DNA of 64,000 bases from Thiomonas arsenitoxydans. Lineage in GTDB: Bacteria > Pseudomonadota > Gammaproteobacteria > Burkholderiales > Burkholderiaceae_C. The translations under genes were made by a program, and so were the position numbers. Below the pieces are notes generated by a model. That model saw only the letters and a program-made list of their open reading frames with translations, did not search any database and was not told the origin of the DNA. The stretch covers positions 3,625,930-3,689,929 of the forward strand of contig NC_014145.1 in NCBI RefSeq assembly GCF_000253115.1, in the 5' to 3' direction. Shown in pieces: positions 46,157 through 54,809 of the stretch (positions are counted from its first letter, which is position 1; each line of letters opens with the position of its first letter).

Positions 46157-46383
46157 ATGACCGCGCCGCTGCTTTTTCTGGCAGGCACGGCGTTATTTGT
46201 CTGGGTTTCCTCGCGCTCGTGTTGCTGAATTTTCCGATGTGGTCGACCGATCCTTTTGCGCTGCGCCAGGTGCGCTCTTGGACGCGTCTGCTCATATCCC
46301 TGATCCTGGCAATTCGTGCGGTGCACTTCGGTTATTGCCCCGGTTATTGCCCCAATTGCCGCTCCAGGTCGCCGCGCGTGTAG
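46157..46383 (+). pseudogene. Possible frameshifted small membrane protein gene
   Basis: A short ORF opens MTAPLLFLAGTALFV but stops at 46228. Another frame continues the hydrophobic pattern, LGFLALVLLNFPMWSTDP, then FALRQVRSWTRLLISLILAI, up to the stop at 46381-46383. One shift near 46200 would join them into a plausible protein of about 75 residues. The end overlaps the PAP2 gene on the other strand, at a tandem 12-bp duplication (GGTTATTGCCCC). It may be a decayed gene, a sequencing error or chance. Confidence 0.3.
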
Positions 46384-46976
46384 GGTTGTGCATGGCCGCT
46401 CAGATGGCATGCCACGTCCTCGAGCAATGGCGTGGAAGGAAAGATCTGGCCGTAGGTCAGCACCAAGGGCAGGATGAGCGCCAGCGGCAACAGTAGACCG
46501 GGACGGGACAGGCCGCGCCTCGACGCATTCCAACTGAGGGCTAGGAAAACCCCAGCGAGAACGCCGCCCCAAAGGGCGCCAAGCAGTGCTTCGGGCTGCG
46601 TGTGGACATCGATAGCCAGCCGCGACACCATAATCGCCGCCGACAGCACGGCGCCTGCCAAAGGCAGCGCCAGCCGCCAGAACCGACGGCGACCCACGGC
46701 CAGAAGCATGCCGATCGTGGGCCAAACCAACATCGACAGGGCGCTGTGCCCGCTCAGACCGGTGAAATTCCAGCCCTCCGGATGCAGACCCCAGCCCATA
46801 TAGAGAATTTTGCTCAGGGCCACCACCGCCCCGTCAAGGCCGAACAGCCCCGCCCATAAGGCTGCAATGCGCAAGGACTGCAGGCCCAGCCAGAGAAAAA
46901 TCACCAGCGCAAGCGGCAACAGCACAGCGCTGTCGCCCAAATCCGTCACATGCACCCAAAACGACACAATCCCCAT
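46344..46976 (-). CDS. PAP2-superfamily membrane phosphatase
   Basis: The 210-aa protein has about six hydrophobic helices and PAP2 signature elements: the LSGHSAL motif (residues near 73-79) and SRLAIDVHTQPEAL, corresponding to the SRxxxxxH catalytic region. The first K...RP motif is weak (SKILYMGWGLHP). Such proteins often dephosphorylate undecaprenyl pyrophosphate or lipid phosphates; proximity to the EPS locus makes a carrier-lipid recycling role plausible. The last residues are followed by a duplicated GGGCAATAACC that includes the stop. Confidence 0.78.
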   Translation of the reverse strand: MGIVSFWVHVTDLGDSAVLLPLALVIFLWLGLQSLRIAALWAGLFGLDGAVVALSKILYMGWGLHPEGWNFTGLSGHSALSMLVWPTIGMLLAVGRRRFWRLALPLAGAVLSAAIMVSRLAIDVHTQPEALLGALWGGVLAGVFLALSWNASRRGLSRPGLLLPLALILPLVLTYGQIFPSTPLLEDVACHLSGHAQPYTRGDLERQLGQ

Positions 46977-47051
46977 GCACGGGCCTCAAGCACAACGCAT
47001 GCCGTGGAGCCGCCCCCGGCCCGCCGCAACGATGCGCCACGGCAGGGCCGC

Positions 47052-48230
47052 TCAGTTTGGCTTGCCGTAGTTATTCGGCATGAACTGCATCTTGTCCCAA
47101 GGGAAGTTCTGCAAGACCTGCCAGTTGGCCATCCCTCCAAACAGTGCGGGGTAGGAATCGGCCTGGCCCGCGAGGGTGTAGGTCATGGGGTTGACCGCCC
47201 GCAGGGACACCGAGCCAGCCTGGTCCCACACCACAAAACCGTACTTCTGTGCGGCTTTGGCGATGATCTTGCCCACCGGGGTGAGGTTGAGCGCATCGAC
47301 GTTCACACTCGGGTCAAGCCGCATGCGCGTGCCTTCGGGAATGGCATGGGTCTGATTGTCCAGGTTGTAGCCATCGGTCCGGTTTGCAGGCCAGGAAAAA
47401 GTCGGCCACTTTGCCGGGCTGGCAAGGGAGATGCCCATGACGTGATTGATAACGCCGTCCTTGAGTTCCTGCGCTGAAATCTCTCCACCGATGAACGGCA
47501 GGCCGGTTGCCGTGGTGCCATAAGGGTTGGGATAGATGCCGTCACTCTGGTCGGTATGCTGGATGCGCCCGCCCCAGCAGGCCGTCCATTGGCCGTTGTT
47601 CTGACGCATGACCCAGAAATCCCACAGTGTCTTGGTGCTGATGTCGTAAATGGACATCTCACTGTCAGTGCCGTTCGCCTCGGTCGCGCCCGCAGGGATA
47701 GGCACGTTTTGCCACTGCGCGATCAGCTTGGGATCGGTCCAGCCCTTGTTCTGGCAGTCGTTGAAGCCGACGTTAACCGTCTGCGCCACCGGATAAATGG
47801 GCATGCCGTCCTGCCAGGTCACGGTCTTGGCGCCGCCGACCGTCTGCACAAAGTAAATCGGTGCGGCATAACTGGTGGTGTTGAGCGCTGTCGTCCCGTT
47901 GTAACGGTTGACGATCTGGGCGACCAGATTTTTGGCGTAAACCGCTGACAAAGAATTCAACGTCGCATTGGCTGGGATGGGCTGATACCAGAAGCTCTGC
48001 GAGGAAAAGACACGGGTCACCGACGGGGTCGAGGTCGGTGTCACTACCGGAGCAGCAACTGGCGTTTGAGCAACCGTCGTCTCGGTCGGCGCAGGAGCCG
48101 CCGTGGCCACCGCAATACTCGTGTTGCCATCCGATGCAGTTGCGCTTTGGGTGCTACCGCCCCCTCCTCCACAACCTGCCAGGGCGAAGCCCAGAAACAA
48201 AGCAACAGGCCAACGAATGATCTTGTACAT
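47052..48230 (-). CDS. Exported lipoprotein of unknown function next to the EPS operon
   Basis: The 392-aa protein starts MYKIIRWPVALFLGFALAGC (Cys20 lipobox), followed by a Gly-rich then Thr/Ala/Val/Pro-rich linker to about residue 75. The remaining 315 residues are a globular domain with regular aromatic motifs (FWYQPIPANATL, LWDFWVMRQNNGQWTACWGG, GLPFIGGEISAQELKDG). I do not recognise a family; the layout is like secreted carbohydrate-active or surface-attached proteins. A TTG 15 nt upstream is not used because AAGGGG precedes ATG 48230. The 272-nt gap to the EPS operon (48231-48502) is AT-rich and holds no gene. Confidence 0.65.
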   Translation of the reverse strand: MYKIIRWPVALFLGFALAGCGGGGGSTQSATASDGNTSIAVATAAPAPTETTVAQTPVAAPVVTPTSTPSVTRVFSSQSFWYQPIPANATLNSLSAVYAKNLVAQIVNRYNGTTALNTTSYAAPIYFVQTVGGAKTVTWQDGMPIYPVAQTVNVGFNDCQNKGWTDPKLIAQWQNVPIPAGATEANGTDSEMSIYDISTKTLWDFWVMRQNNGQWTACWGGRIQHTDQSDGIYPNPYGTTATGLPFIGGEISAQELKDGVINHVMGISLASPAKWPTFSWPANRTDGYNLDNQTHAIPEGTRMRLDPSVNVDALNLTPVGKIIAKAAQKYGFVVWDQAGSVSLRAVNPMTYTLAGQADSYPALFGGMANWQVLQNFPWDKMQFMPNNYGKPN

Positions 48231-48502
48231 GACAAACCCCTTCAACCAAAGCGCGCTGATTTGTCTCAGGCTGTACGGGAAAAGAGGGAACAGCCTCCAT
48301 TCCTGCAGCAGAGCGGCAAAAGACAGCGAAAGAGGGTCGCATATTACAAGCGCAATCGGGCCTCTCGCGGTAAGTCAATGATGGTTTTCGTTTCGGAAAA
48401 TTCTTACTTTTTCTCAAAGCGCCAAATCTATTGCGATGTAATGCACCACAATGATGCAAAAGCACCAATTTCAATTCTGACAGTCTCGCACTCAAGTCCA
48501 AT

Positions 48503-49309
48503 TCAGTGCGCCAGCGGCTCGTGAGTCAAAGCGCCCCGGCTCTGCAGTCGTCGCCACAAGACGCGTGCGACGAACTGCGGGTTGCCCAACACATAGCGCG
48601 CAAATAAGCGGCGCGGCTCAACCAACAGCCGAAATAGCCATTCGAGGCCGAATCTGCGCATCAGCCTCGGCGCTCTGGGAATCGTGCCCGAGTAAAAGTC
48701 AAACAAGGCACCGACCCCGATGCAGACCGTGGCGCCCAAATCGTCCCGATGGGCGTGAATGAACTGTTCCTGCCGGGGCACCCCCATTGCGACAAAGACC
48801 AGGCGCGCCTGCGAGTGTCGAACGGCCTGAAGTACGTCCGACGTCTCCGCAGCCGAAAAATAGCCGTCCTGAATGTAAGTCACCTTCAAGCCGGGATGCG
48901 CGTCCATCATGTTGCGCGCACAGGCCTGTGCGATGCCCGGCTTGCCCCCAATGAAAGCGAGCTCCAGCCCGGCTCGCGCTGCCCCGGCGCAGAGCAGCGG
49001 AAACAGATCGGTTCCGTTCACGTTGCCGCGTAGCGCAACACCCGCAACCCGAGCAGCCAGTCGCATGCCGATACCGTCCGCATAAAGCAGATCGGCGTCA
49101 TGAAGGATGTGCTCGTAGTCTGCCTCCGAGGCGGCGATGTTGACGCAGTGCGCGTTGACGAAATACACCCGGCGTCCCTGCCTGCTTGACGCGGATTGCA
49201 ACAGCGTTTCGGCCGCCAGCTCCAGAGTGGTGTTCTGGATGGACAGACCAAAGAGTGACATCGCTCCGGGTGCTGCCGACGTCTGCGTGCGCGGAACGTC
49301 AGAGGACAT
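48503..49309 (-). CDS. WecG/TagA/CpsF-family glycosyltransferase
   Basis: The 268-aa protein belongs to GT26 (WecG/TagA). It shows YFVNAHCVNIAASEAD, DGIGMRLAARVAG, LAFIGGKPGIA and the signature ALFDFYSGTIPRAPRLMRRF, then EWLFRLLVEPRR. Such enzymes add ManNAc-type or similar sugars to a lipid-linked intermediate on the cytoplasmic face. The start overlaps the stop of the preceding GT2 gene by one nt (TGATG). It is the last gene of the EPS operon as seen here, followed by the lipoprotein in the same orientation. Confidence 0.9.
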   Translation of the reverse strand: MSSDVPRTQTSAAPGAMSLFGLSIQNTTLELAAETLLQSASSRQGRRVYFVNAHCVNIAASEADYEHILHDADLLYADGIGMRLAARVAGVALRGNVNGTDLFPLLCAGAARAGLELAFIGGKPGIAQACARNMMDAHPGLKVTYIQDGYFSAAETSDVLQAVRHSQARLVFVAMGVPRQEQFIHAHRDDLGATVCIGVGALFDFYSGTIPRAPRLMRRFGLEWLFRLLVEPRRLFARYVLGNPQFVARVLWRRLQSRGALTHEPLAH

Positions 49310-50499
49310 CACTCGCCCTCCCGAGCCGAGCGCACCCAGTTTCGTTCGCGTCGCAGAAGGAAGCTGAGGTAGATCGGCACCTTCCAGAGGATATAAATCG
49401 GCACGCCGGCCAGTTCCCTGAAAGTCAGCAGATCGCGACCATGCCGAAGCCATGCGGTGAAAATCGCCAGCCACAGCCCCGCACAAAGCGCCCAAGCCAT
49501 CACTGCAGGCGCTGTCCAATGCAAAAGCCACCCGGCAAGGCTGGATAGCGCAGCAACCGTAAGCGTCAACAGTGTCAACAGCGCCAAAGGTGGAATGCAC
49601 AAGTCGGCGGCCAAGGCGAACAGTCCGAGGTTGGCCGAACGCAATCCTCGCCAGAGCAGTTTCGGCGCCACGCTGACCATGCCGAGATGCCCATGCTCCC
49701 ATCGCCTCCTCTGTGTCGTCACACCAGCAGCACTCTCGGGAAACGCGCTGACCACCTCGGCTTGTGGCACGAATACGGGCGACGCCCGCATTTGCGCGAG
49801 GTCCAGCCCCAACTTGAGATCCTCGACGAGGTGGCCGCTGGCCAGATCAACGCGATGGATCAGCGCCCAAGGAAAGGCCATACCACTTCCCATCAACTGA
49901 CAAGGCAGGCCCATGCGGCGATAGCCCAATGGGCGCACTAGGTTTTTGACCCGCCAGGCGAGCCCCGCAATCTTGATTTTCAGACCAGCGCCCGGCGGAA
50001 GCGCCATGCGGTAGTGCGCCTGCGCCGGGGCGCCCGCCTGCAACGCGGCGGAAGATAAGCAGATCATCGCACCGCGCCCGACCCTGCAATCTGCATCGAC
50101 GATGACGACCACGTCCGGCGGGTTCGCGGCAAGGTGCTTCAGACCGAAATCCAGGGCGTAGCCCTTGCCACGCCGCAGCGCATCCTGCCGCTCAACCACT
50201 TCGGCCCCGGCCGCACGGGCAAGCGCCGCCGTGTTGTCGCTGCAGTTGTCCGCCACCACCAGTACGCGATCCCCCGCACGCAACTCCTGCAGAACGCCCC
50301 GCACTGTCGAGTCGATGTTTCTGGCCTCGTCATGCGCCGGGACCAACACGGCGATCTGCGCGTCCGCCTCCAAAGAAGGAGGTGGCGAGAGCCTTCCTCC
50401 TTTGAAACCAGCACTCAATATTTGCAGCAACAACAGCCCGATGGGCAAGGCCAGTGCCAGAATCACCAGCAGCAACAGGGCATACATCAGCGTCATCAT
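49309..50499 (-). CDS. Membrane GT2 glycosyltransferase
   Basis: The 396-aa protein has an N-terminal helix, a GT-A domain with IAVLVPAHDEARNI, the acidic VDADCR motif and the QRRRWEHGH (QxxRW-type) motif near residue 266. Four or so C-terminal hydrophobic helices follow. This is the plan of processive or polyprenyl-acting GT2 enzymes. Its start overlaps the end of the GT4 gene by 4 nt (ATGA) and its stop overlaps wecG-like by one. The sugar specificity is unknown. Confidence 0.88.
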   Translation of the reverse strand: MMTLMYALLLLVILALALPIGLLLLQILSAGFKGGRLSPPPSLEADAQIAVLVPAHDEARNIDSTVRGVLQELRAGDRVLVVADNCSDNTAALARAAGAEVVERQDALRRGKGYALDFGLKHLAANPPDVVVIVDADCRVGRGAMICLSSAALQAGAPAQAHYRMALPPGAGLKIKIAGLAWRVKNLVRPLGYRRMGLPCQLMGSGMAFPWALIHRVDLASGHLVEDLKLGLDLAQMRASPVFVPQAEVVSAFPESAAGVTTQRRRWEHGHLGMVSVAPKLLWRGLRSANLGLFALAADLCIPPLALLTLLTLTVAALSSLAGWLLHWTAPAVMAWALCAGLWLAIFTAWLRHGRDLLTFRELAGVPIYILWKVPIYLSFLLRRERNWVRSAREGE

Positions 50500-51773
50500 G
50501 GCAAACTTCCCTGTTGCACCGGAAATCTTTGGAATAGCCGCCCAAGCCGCAGCGCCTCGACGTCGGCGTCATGCTTAGACATCACGACTTCGCGTGCATA
50601 GGCCCCCATGGCGTCGAGTCGCTCCGCGCTGGTGTGAAGACAGCGTTGCATGGCGCGCGCCAGCGCGGCTGCATCCCCCGCAGGGCACAGCCAGCCGCTT
50701 TTTTCGTCCTCGACCAGCTCTGACATGGCGGCGACCTGCGTGGCGATGACCGGGCGACTCAGCGCCATGGCCTCCATGACAACCACCGGCAACCCTTCGG
50801 CAAAGCTCGACAGCACCAGCGCCCTGGCCTGCAACAAATGCTGACGAACTTCTGGGCTTCCAATCCAGCCGGTGATGACGACTCTTTCACGCAGGCCCAT
50901 GCGGTTGATCGCAGCTTCGATTTCAGGGCGCAACTCGCCATCACCGGCCAGCGTCAGCGAGAAGTCCTCTCCTTCCGCCACCAGCAAGGCCGCCGCCTCC
51001 AGAAGCAGGAGGTGCCCTTTCTGCTCACTCAACCTGCCTACACAGACCAGTTGCCGACCGGTGTTGCATCGATTCGCCTGGCCGCCGTGAAAGCTCGTTT
51101 CGATGCCGCAGCGCACGACGTGAACCTTGTCCCAATGACGCGAACCGACCCAGCGAAACAACTGGCTGCGACAGAACGAACTGATCGCCACGACAAAATC
51201 ACTGTGCTCAATCTTCTCTTTCAGATGAATCCCCAGCGGCTTGTCGAACTCCTCCGGCCCGTGCACCGTGAAACTGTAGGCCGGGCCGCCCAGCAGCCGC
51301 GCCAGAAAAACCACCTCAGCGGAGTTGGTTCCGAAATGCGCATGAATATGCGTCGCTCCGGCCGCCTTCACCCAAAGCACGAGCTGGCAGGCTTCGACGA
51401 GATAGATCAAATGGTAGGGAAGGCCCCGCTCATTCAGCCTGGACATGCGCCCTGCCCATGCCAGGGCGCGAAGCATGCCCACGGGGTGCCGCAGCAAACT
51501 CTTGAACAAGGGCCCCGTCAGTCCACGCAATCCTCGCTGCAGTATGTACTGGGTCTGGCTTCGCTCCACGCGATCCGCAGCATCCACCAGTTCGGCATCC
51601 CAGCCGCGCAAGGCGATGCGCTGCACCGAAATTCCTTGCCGTTCCAGCGCCTGAATCTCGCGCCGGATGAAGGTGTGGCTGACCTTGGGGTACTGGTTGA
51701 TGAAATAGGCCACCTTCATTCCCGGCCTCATCGTGACGGCTCGCATTTCAGCTTGCATGGCCAGATCGCTCAT
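50496..51773 (-). CDS. GT4 family glycosyltransferase
   Basis: The protein has a GT-B fold: N-terminal KVAYFINQYPKVSHTFIRRE, then a linker with HIHAHFGTNSAEV, the GPEEFDKPLG loop, and the C-terminal donor-binding region (LVCVGRLSEQKGH, ASFAEGLPVVVMEAMALSRP with the E7 motif). It transfers a sugar retaining its configuration. Start choice is open: ATG 51773 (425 aa) follows the acetyltransferase stop by one nt, but ATG 51719 (MKVAYF) has GAGG 6 nt upstream and fits the family start better. Confidence 0.9.
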   Translation of the reverse strand: MSDLAMQAEMRAVTMRPGMKVAYFINQYPKVSHTFIRREIQALERQGISVQRIALRGWDAELVDAADRVERSQTQYILQRGLRGLTGPLFKSLLRHPVGMLRALAWAGRMSRLNERGLPYHLIYLVEACQLVLWVKAAGATHIHAHFGTNSAEVVFLARLLGGPAYSFTVHGPEEFDKPLGIHLKEKIEHSDFVVAISSFCRSQLFRWVGSRHWDKVHVVRCGIETSFHGGQANRCNTGRQLVCVGRLSEQKGHLLLLEAAALLVAEGEDFSLTLAGDGELRPEIEAAINRMGLRERVVITGWIGSPEVRQHLLQARALVLSSFAEGLPVVVMEAMALSRPVIATQVAAMSELVEDEKSGWLCPAGDAAALARAMQRCLHTSAERLDAMGAYAREVVMSKHDADVEALRLGRLFQRFPVQQGSLP

Positions 51774-51774
51774 T

Positions 51775-52344
51775 TCACACATCCGTCTGCCGCATTAACG
51801 GCGTTGGCACCACCACAAGACTGTGTGTACGCGCGTGCAGAGGCCGGGCCGGTACGCCGGCCACCGTCACGCCCGCGGCCACATCGTGCAGCACGACTGA
51901 CATCGCCCCCACCCGGCAGCCCGAGTGGAGCACAACGCCCCCGAGCACCTGCGCGTAGGCGCCCAGTTCCACATCGTCTTCCAGCACAGGCACGGGCCCG
52001 CCCTCGGTCTTGTTGCCGATGGTCACGCCCTGCCGCAAGGTGCACGCCCGCCCCATCCTGACACCGGGGTGAATGAAGATGCCGCCGAAATGGAAGATGC
52101 GCAGACCGCCGCCAATCACCGCTTCTTTCGGCAGACTGATGCCGGTCCAGGTTTCGACAAAGCGGAACATCAGCCAATAGAGATGGGTTCGGATGCGCTT
52201 GCCCAAGCCGTGCGGCAGCGCGTCCACCCGGCGGCCGTAGCGATACACCCAGATTGCCCAGATGGATTGCTCCTTGAAGAACGGCCGCGCCATGCCAAGC
52301 CGCAGCAGGTCCTGCTGCCAGTCGGGGTCGTGTTTGCGCCGCAT
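51775..52344 (-). CDS. CysE-like left-handed beta-helix acetyltransferase
   Basis: The 189-aa protein has an N-terminal helical region and a C-terminal hexapeptide-repeat helix (GGLRIFHFGGIFIHPG, VTIGNKTEGGP, VGAMSVVLHDV), as in serine acetyltransferases and EPS-linked acetyltransferases. Given its place inside an EPS operon, acetylation of a sugar of the polysaccharide is more likely than serine metabolism. The start at 52344 overlaps the O-antigen ligase stop by one nt; an in-frame ATG 12 nt upstream is less likely. Confidence 0.85.
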   Translation of the reverse strand: MRRKHDPDWQQDLLRLGMARPFFKEQSIWAIWVYRYGRRVDALPHGLGKRIRTHLYWLMFRFVETWTGISLPKEAVIGGGLRIFHFGGIFIHPGVRMGRACTLRQGVTIGNKTEGGPVPVLEDDVELGAYAQVLGGVVLHSGCRVGAMSVVLHDVAAGVTVAGVPARPLHARTHSLVVVPTPLMRQTDV

Positions 52345-53816
52345 CACCGCCTCCACCGCATCATGGGGTCAAACGCGGATCGCTCGAATGTCGACATGCG
52401 TTTGATCGGTTGCGTGGTTGCAGCTTGCGCGGTGCGATGGAAATGCAGGCTGATTCCGGCGCCGAGGACAAACCACAGATACCAGTTGTAGACCAGGTAG
52501 TCGAGCATGTTGTCCGAGACCGAGACCAGCGCGAACTCCAGCACCAGCATCAGCAGTAAAAATCCCTCCACGCGATCCGTCTTGCGCACGCTTGCAGCGA
52601 GCGCGCCCGTGCCAATCAGCAACCAGACGAAGCCAGCCAGCCCCGCTAGTCCGCCGTCGAAGAACACCTGCATGTAGACGTTGTGTGCGGGTGGGCCTAC
52701 ACCGTTGGCCAAGGGGTAGAACAGCCGCGAGTAGAACTCATAGGACTCCTTGCCGTAGCCGAACAGGTAGTGCTGCGGCTGCATGAAGTGCAGCGCGGCT
52801 GCCCACATCTCCTTGCGCCATGCGAAGGAGTTGAGCGGCTGGTAATACATGCCGCTGTTGCCGGTGTTCAGCTCGGAGATGCGCTCGCGGACTTCGGGCA
52901 GCAACAAAGAGGCCAATCCGGCCAGAATCAGCAGCGGCAACAGCTTGCGCTCCATCACCAGGCTGTAGGCAAGGAAGAAGAACGCCATCGCGCCCCAGGC
53001 GCTGCGTGTCTTGGTGGTCACCAGCAGGAACAGCAGCAGCAAGATGTAGAGCGGCAGCAACCGGCGCACTCGTAGGCCGACGGTCAGGAGACCGCCGCGC
53101 CACACCACGAACAGCAGCGAAATCTGGAGTACCAGATAGAAGGCAAAGATGTTGGGGTGGGAAAAGGTGCTGTCGATACGCATCCCCACCTCGGCGTCGT
53201 AAAAGCCCTGGTGGGTGGCGATTTGGTAGAAGCCGTAGAGCAGGGGGCCAATGCTCGAGAGCAGCACGGCCCGTATCCAAAGGTCGTGGCTGGCCTTGTC
53301 GCGCACATACACAAAGGCGAGCAGGAAGATGGCGGCGTTGGACAGGAGAGCGAGGTCGTTCTTGATGCCTGGCACCAGCCGCGGCGTGATGGCGAGCGTC
53401 CCGACCATGACGATGAGCAGTGGCAGCCAGGTCTGCCCCATCAGCCGCATCACCGGAATGCGGCGGCGGTTGAATAGCTCCACGGCGATGAGGCCGATGA
53501 TGAGGCCGTTGAGCAGACCGCCCAGACCGATGGCTGCGCCGCCGCCACCGATCTTGGTCATATTGAGCATCGGGTCGAGGTTGGCGCGGAACAGGATGAT
53601 GAGCAGCAGCAGGGTTTCGCGCGCATAAACGAACAGCAGCCCGAGGATGAAGGCCGCGGGCAATGCAATCATCAGCGCCTTGTGCCCGCGGTCGTCCAGT
53701 GCGAGCTTGGCAGCGGCAAAACCCGCCAGCAGCGCCAGGGCGATTCCCCCCAGAATGGTCAACGCCATCAGCGCGCGCTGGCGGCTGGCGGCGGTGAAAT
53801 CGAAGGGCAGTGTCAT
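52344..53816 (-). CDS. O-antigen ligase/polymerase-like membrane protein
   Basis: The 490-aa protein has 11-12 hydrophobic helices with a long periplasmic loop after about residue 300 and the Wzy_C-type segment KTRSAWGAMAFFFLAYS. It matches the O-antigen polymerase/ligase superfamily, which joins polysaccharide repeat units on undecaprenyl pyrophosphate at the periplasmic face. Given the Wzx and EpsE/F genes, polymerase is the natural role. It lies 15 nt after the EpsG-like gene and overlaps the acetyltransferase by one nt. Confidence 0.87.
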   Translation of the reverse strand: MTLPFDFTAASRQRALMALTILGGIALALLAGFAAAKLALDDRGHKALMIALPAAFILGLLFVYARETLLLLIILFRANLDPMLNMTKIGGGGAAIGLGGLLNGLIIGLIAVELFNRRRIPVMRLMGQTWLPLLIVMVGTLAITPRLVPGIKNDLALLSNAAIFLLAFVYVRDKASHDLWIRAVLLSSIGPLLYGFYQIATHQGFYDAEVGMRIDSTFSHPNIFAFYLVLQISLLFVVWRGGLLTVGLRVRRLLPLYILLLLFLLVTTKTRSAWGAMAFFFLAYSLVMERKLLPLLILAGLASLLLPEVRERISELNTGNSGMYYQPLNSFAWRKEMWAAALHFMQPQHYLFGYGKESYEFYSRLFYPLANGVGPPAHNVYMQVFFDGGLAGLAGFVWLLIGTGALAASVRKTDRVEGFLLLMLVLEFALVSVSDNMLDYLVYNWYLWFVLGAGISLHFHRTAQAATTQPIKRMSTFERSAFDPMMRWRR

Positions 53817-53831
53817 GGTCTGCCAATCGGC

Positions 53832-54809
53832 TCAGCGCTGGTTGAGCACGCCGCCCACCAGAGTCAGGCCCGCATTGTGAAGGGCCGTCGCCGTGCCGCG
53901 CACTTCTGCGGCGCTGCTGAGGTGCTGATCAACCATGAGCAGGGCTCCTTCAGTTGCGGCGCAGACGGGCAATATCTCGGCGAGATTGCCGGGGGCGGTG
54001 TTGACCAGAACGACATCGAATTGCTCGGCGCTCTGCCTCAACAGGCTGAAAAAGCTCGGCCGCGCCAGCAACTCGGCGGGGTTGGGCGGTTGTGTGCCCG
54101 CACCCAGCACCGTGAGCCCGAGCAACGGCCCGATGCGCACGGCGGCCGTGGCGTCGGCACGCCCGATCAGCACATCTGACAGGCCGGCCCGCGCTGGCAG
54201 GTTGAACAAGCCCTGCAACAGGGGGCGACGCAGGTTGGCGTCGATCAGCAGGGTGCGCTCACCCAGCTGGGAAAAGACAACGGCCAGATTGGCGGCGAGA
54301 TTGCTCATCGTCCCCGACGATCCGGTTCCGACTAGCGCCAGGCAACGCTGCCCGGTGCCAAACCAGCGCAGCATGAGCTGGCTGCGCAGCGCGCGCAATT
54401 GCTCGACCTGGGGCGTGAACGGCTGATACGCGGCCACCAGTTCATCGCTGAATCCGCTGGCCCCGGGGGCTAGGTAGGGGTAGTCAAACTGCCGGGCCAG
54501 GGCGAGGAGGATGTCCTGCTCGCTCACCAGGCCGAGGCGAACTGCGGCGTCGCCGAAACGCAGGTTCTCGGCTTTCTGCAGTCGCAGCACGCGCTCGGCA
54601 TCTGCCGCGCTGAGCTTGCCTGAATCGAGCAGGAGCTGGCCGAGCTTGAGGTCGCGCGAGGGATCGGCGGGAAGCTCAGGCCGTGGGACGGCACCAGCGG
54701 GCGGGGCGGCACGCAGCAGCGTGCCCTCCAGTTCGCGCACATCTGCGCGCCGGGCCAGACGCACCGGAATCGGATCGACACGAGCGGGAATGTCCATGGC
54801 GGAGCCCAT
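53832..54809 (-). CDS. epsG: EpsG-like polysaccharide kinase homologue with MshEN-like domain
   Basis: The 325-aa protein pairs an N-terminal domain (about residues 55-113) with a C-terminal BY-kinase-like P-loop domain (from 155). The former carries two tandem KLGQLLLDSGKLS / RFGDAAVRLGLVS type motifs and resembles MshEN/T2SSE-N domains, which can bind c-di-GMP. Walker A is degenerate (GTGSSGTMSN, no Lys), Walker A' is LLIDANLRRP, and the B region is VVLVNTAP (Asp replaced by Asn). No C-terminal Tyr cluster is seen, so autokinase activity is doubtful. It resembles EpsG of methanolan-type clusters. Its ATG overlaps the EpsF stop by one nt. Confidence 0.85.
   Translation of the reverse strand: MGSAMDIPARVDPIPVRLARRADVRELEGTLLRAAPPAGAVPRPELPADPSRDLKLGQLLLDSGKLSAADAERVLRLQKAENLRFGDAAVRLGLVSEQDILLALARQFDYPYLAPGASGFSDELVAAYQPFTPQVEQLRALRSQLMLRWFGTGQRCLALVGTGSSGTMSNLAANLAVVFSQLGERTLLIDANLRRPLLQGLFNLPARAGLSDVLIGRADATAAVRIGPLLGLTVLGAGTQPPNPAELLARPSFFSLLRQSAEQFDVVLVNTAPGNLAEILPVCAATEGALLMVDQHLSSAAEVRGTATALHNAGLTLVGGVLNQR

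Noticed and set aside
51775..52344. Serine acetyltransferase of cysteine synthesis (cysE)
   Set aside because: The fold matches, but it is coupled inside an EPS operon with no cysK. Polysaccharide acetylation is the better reading.
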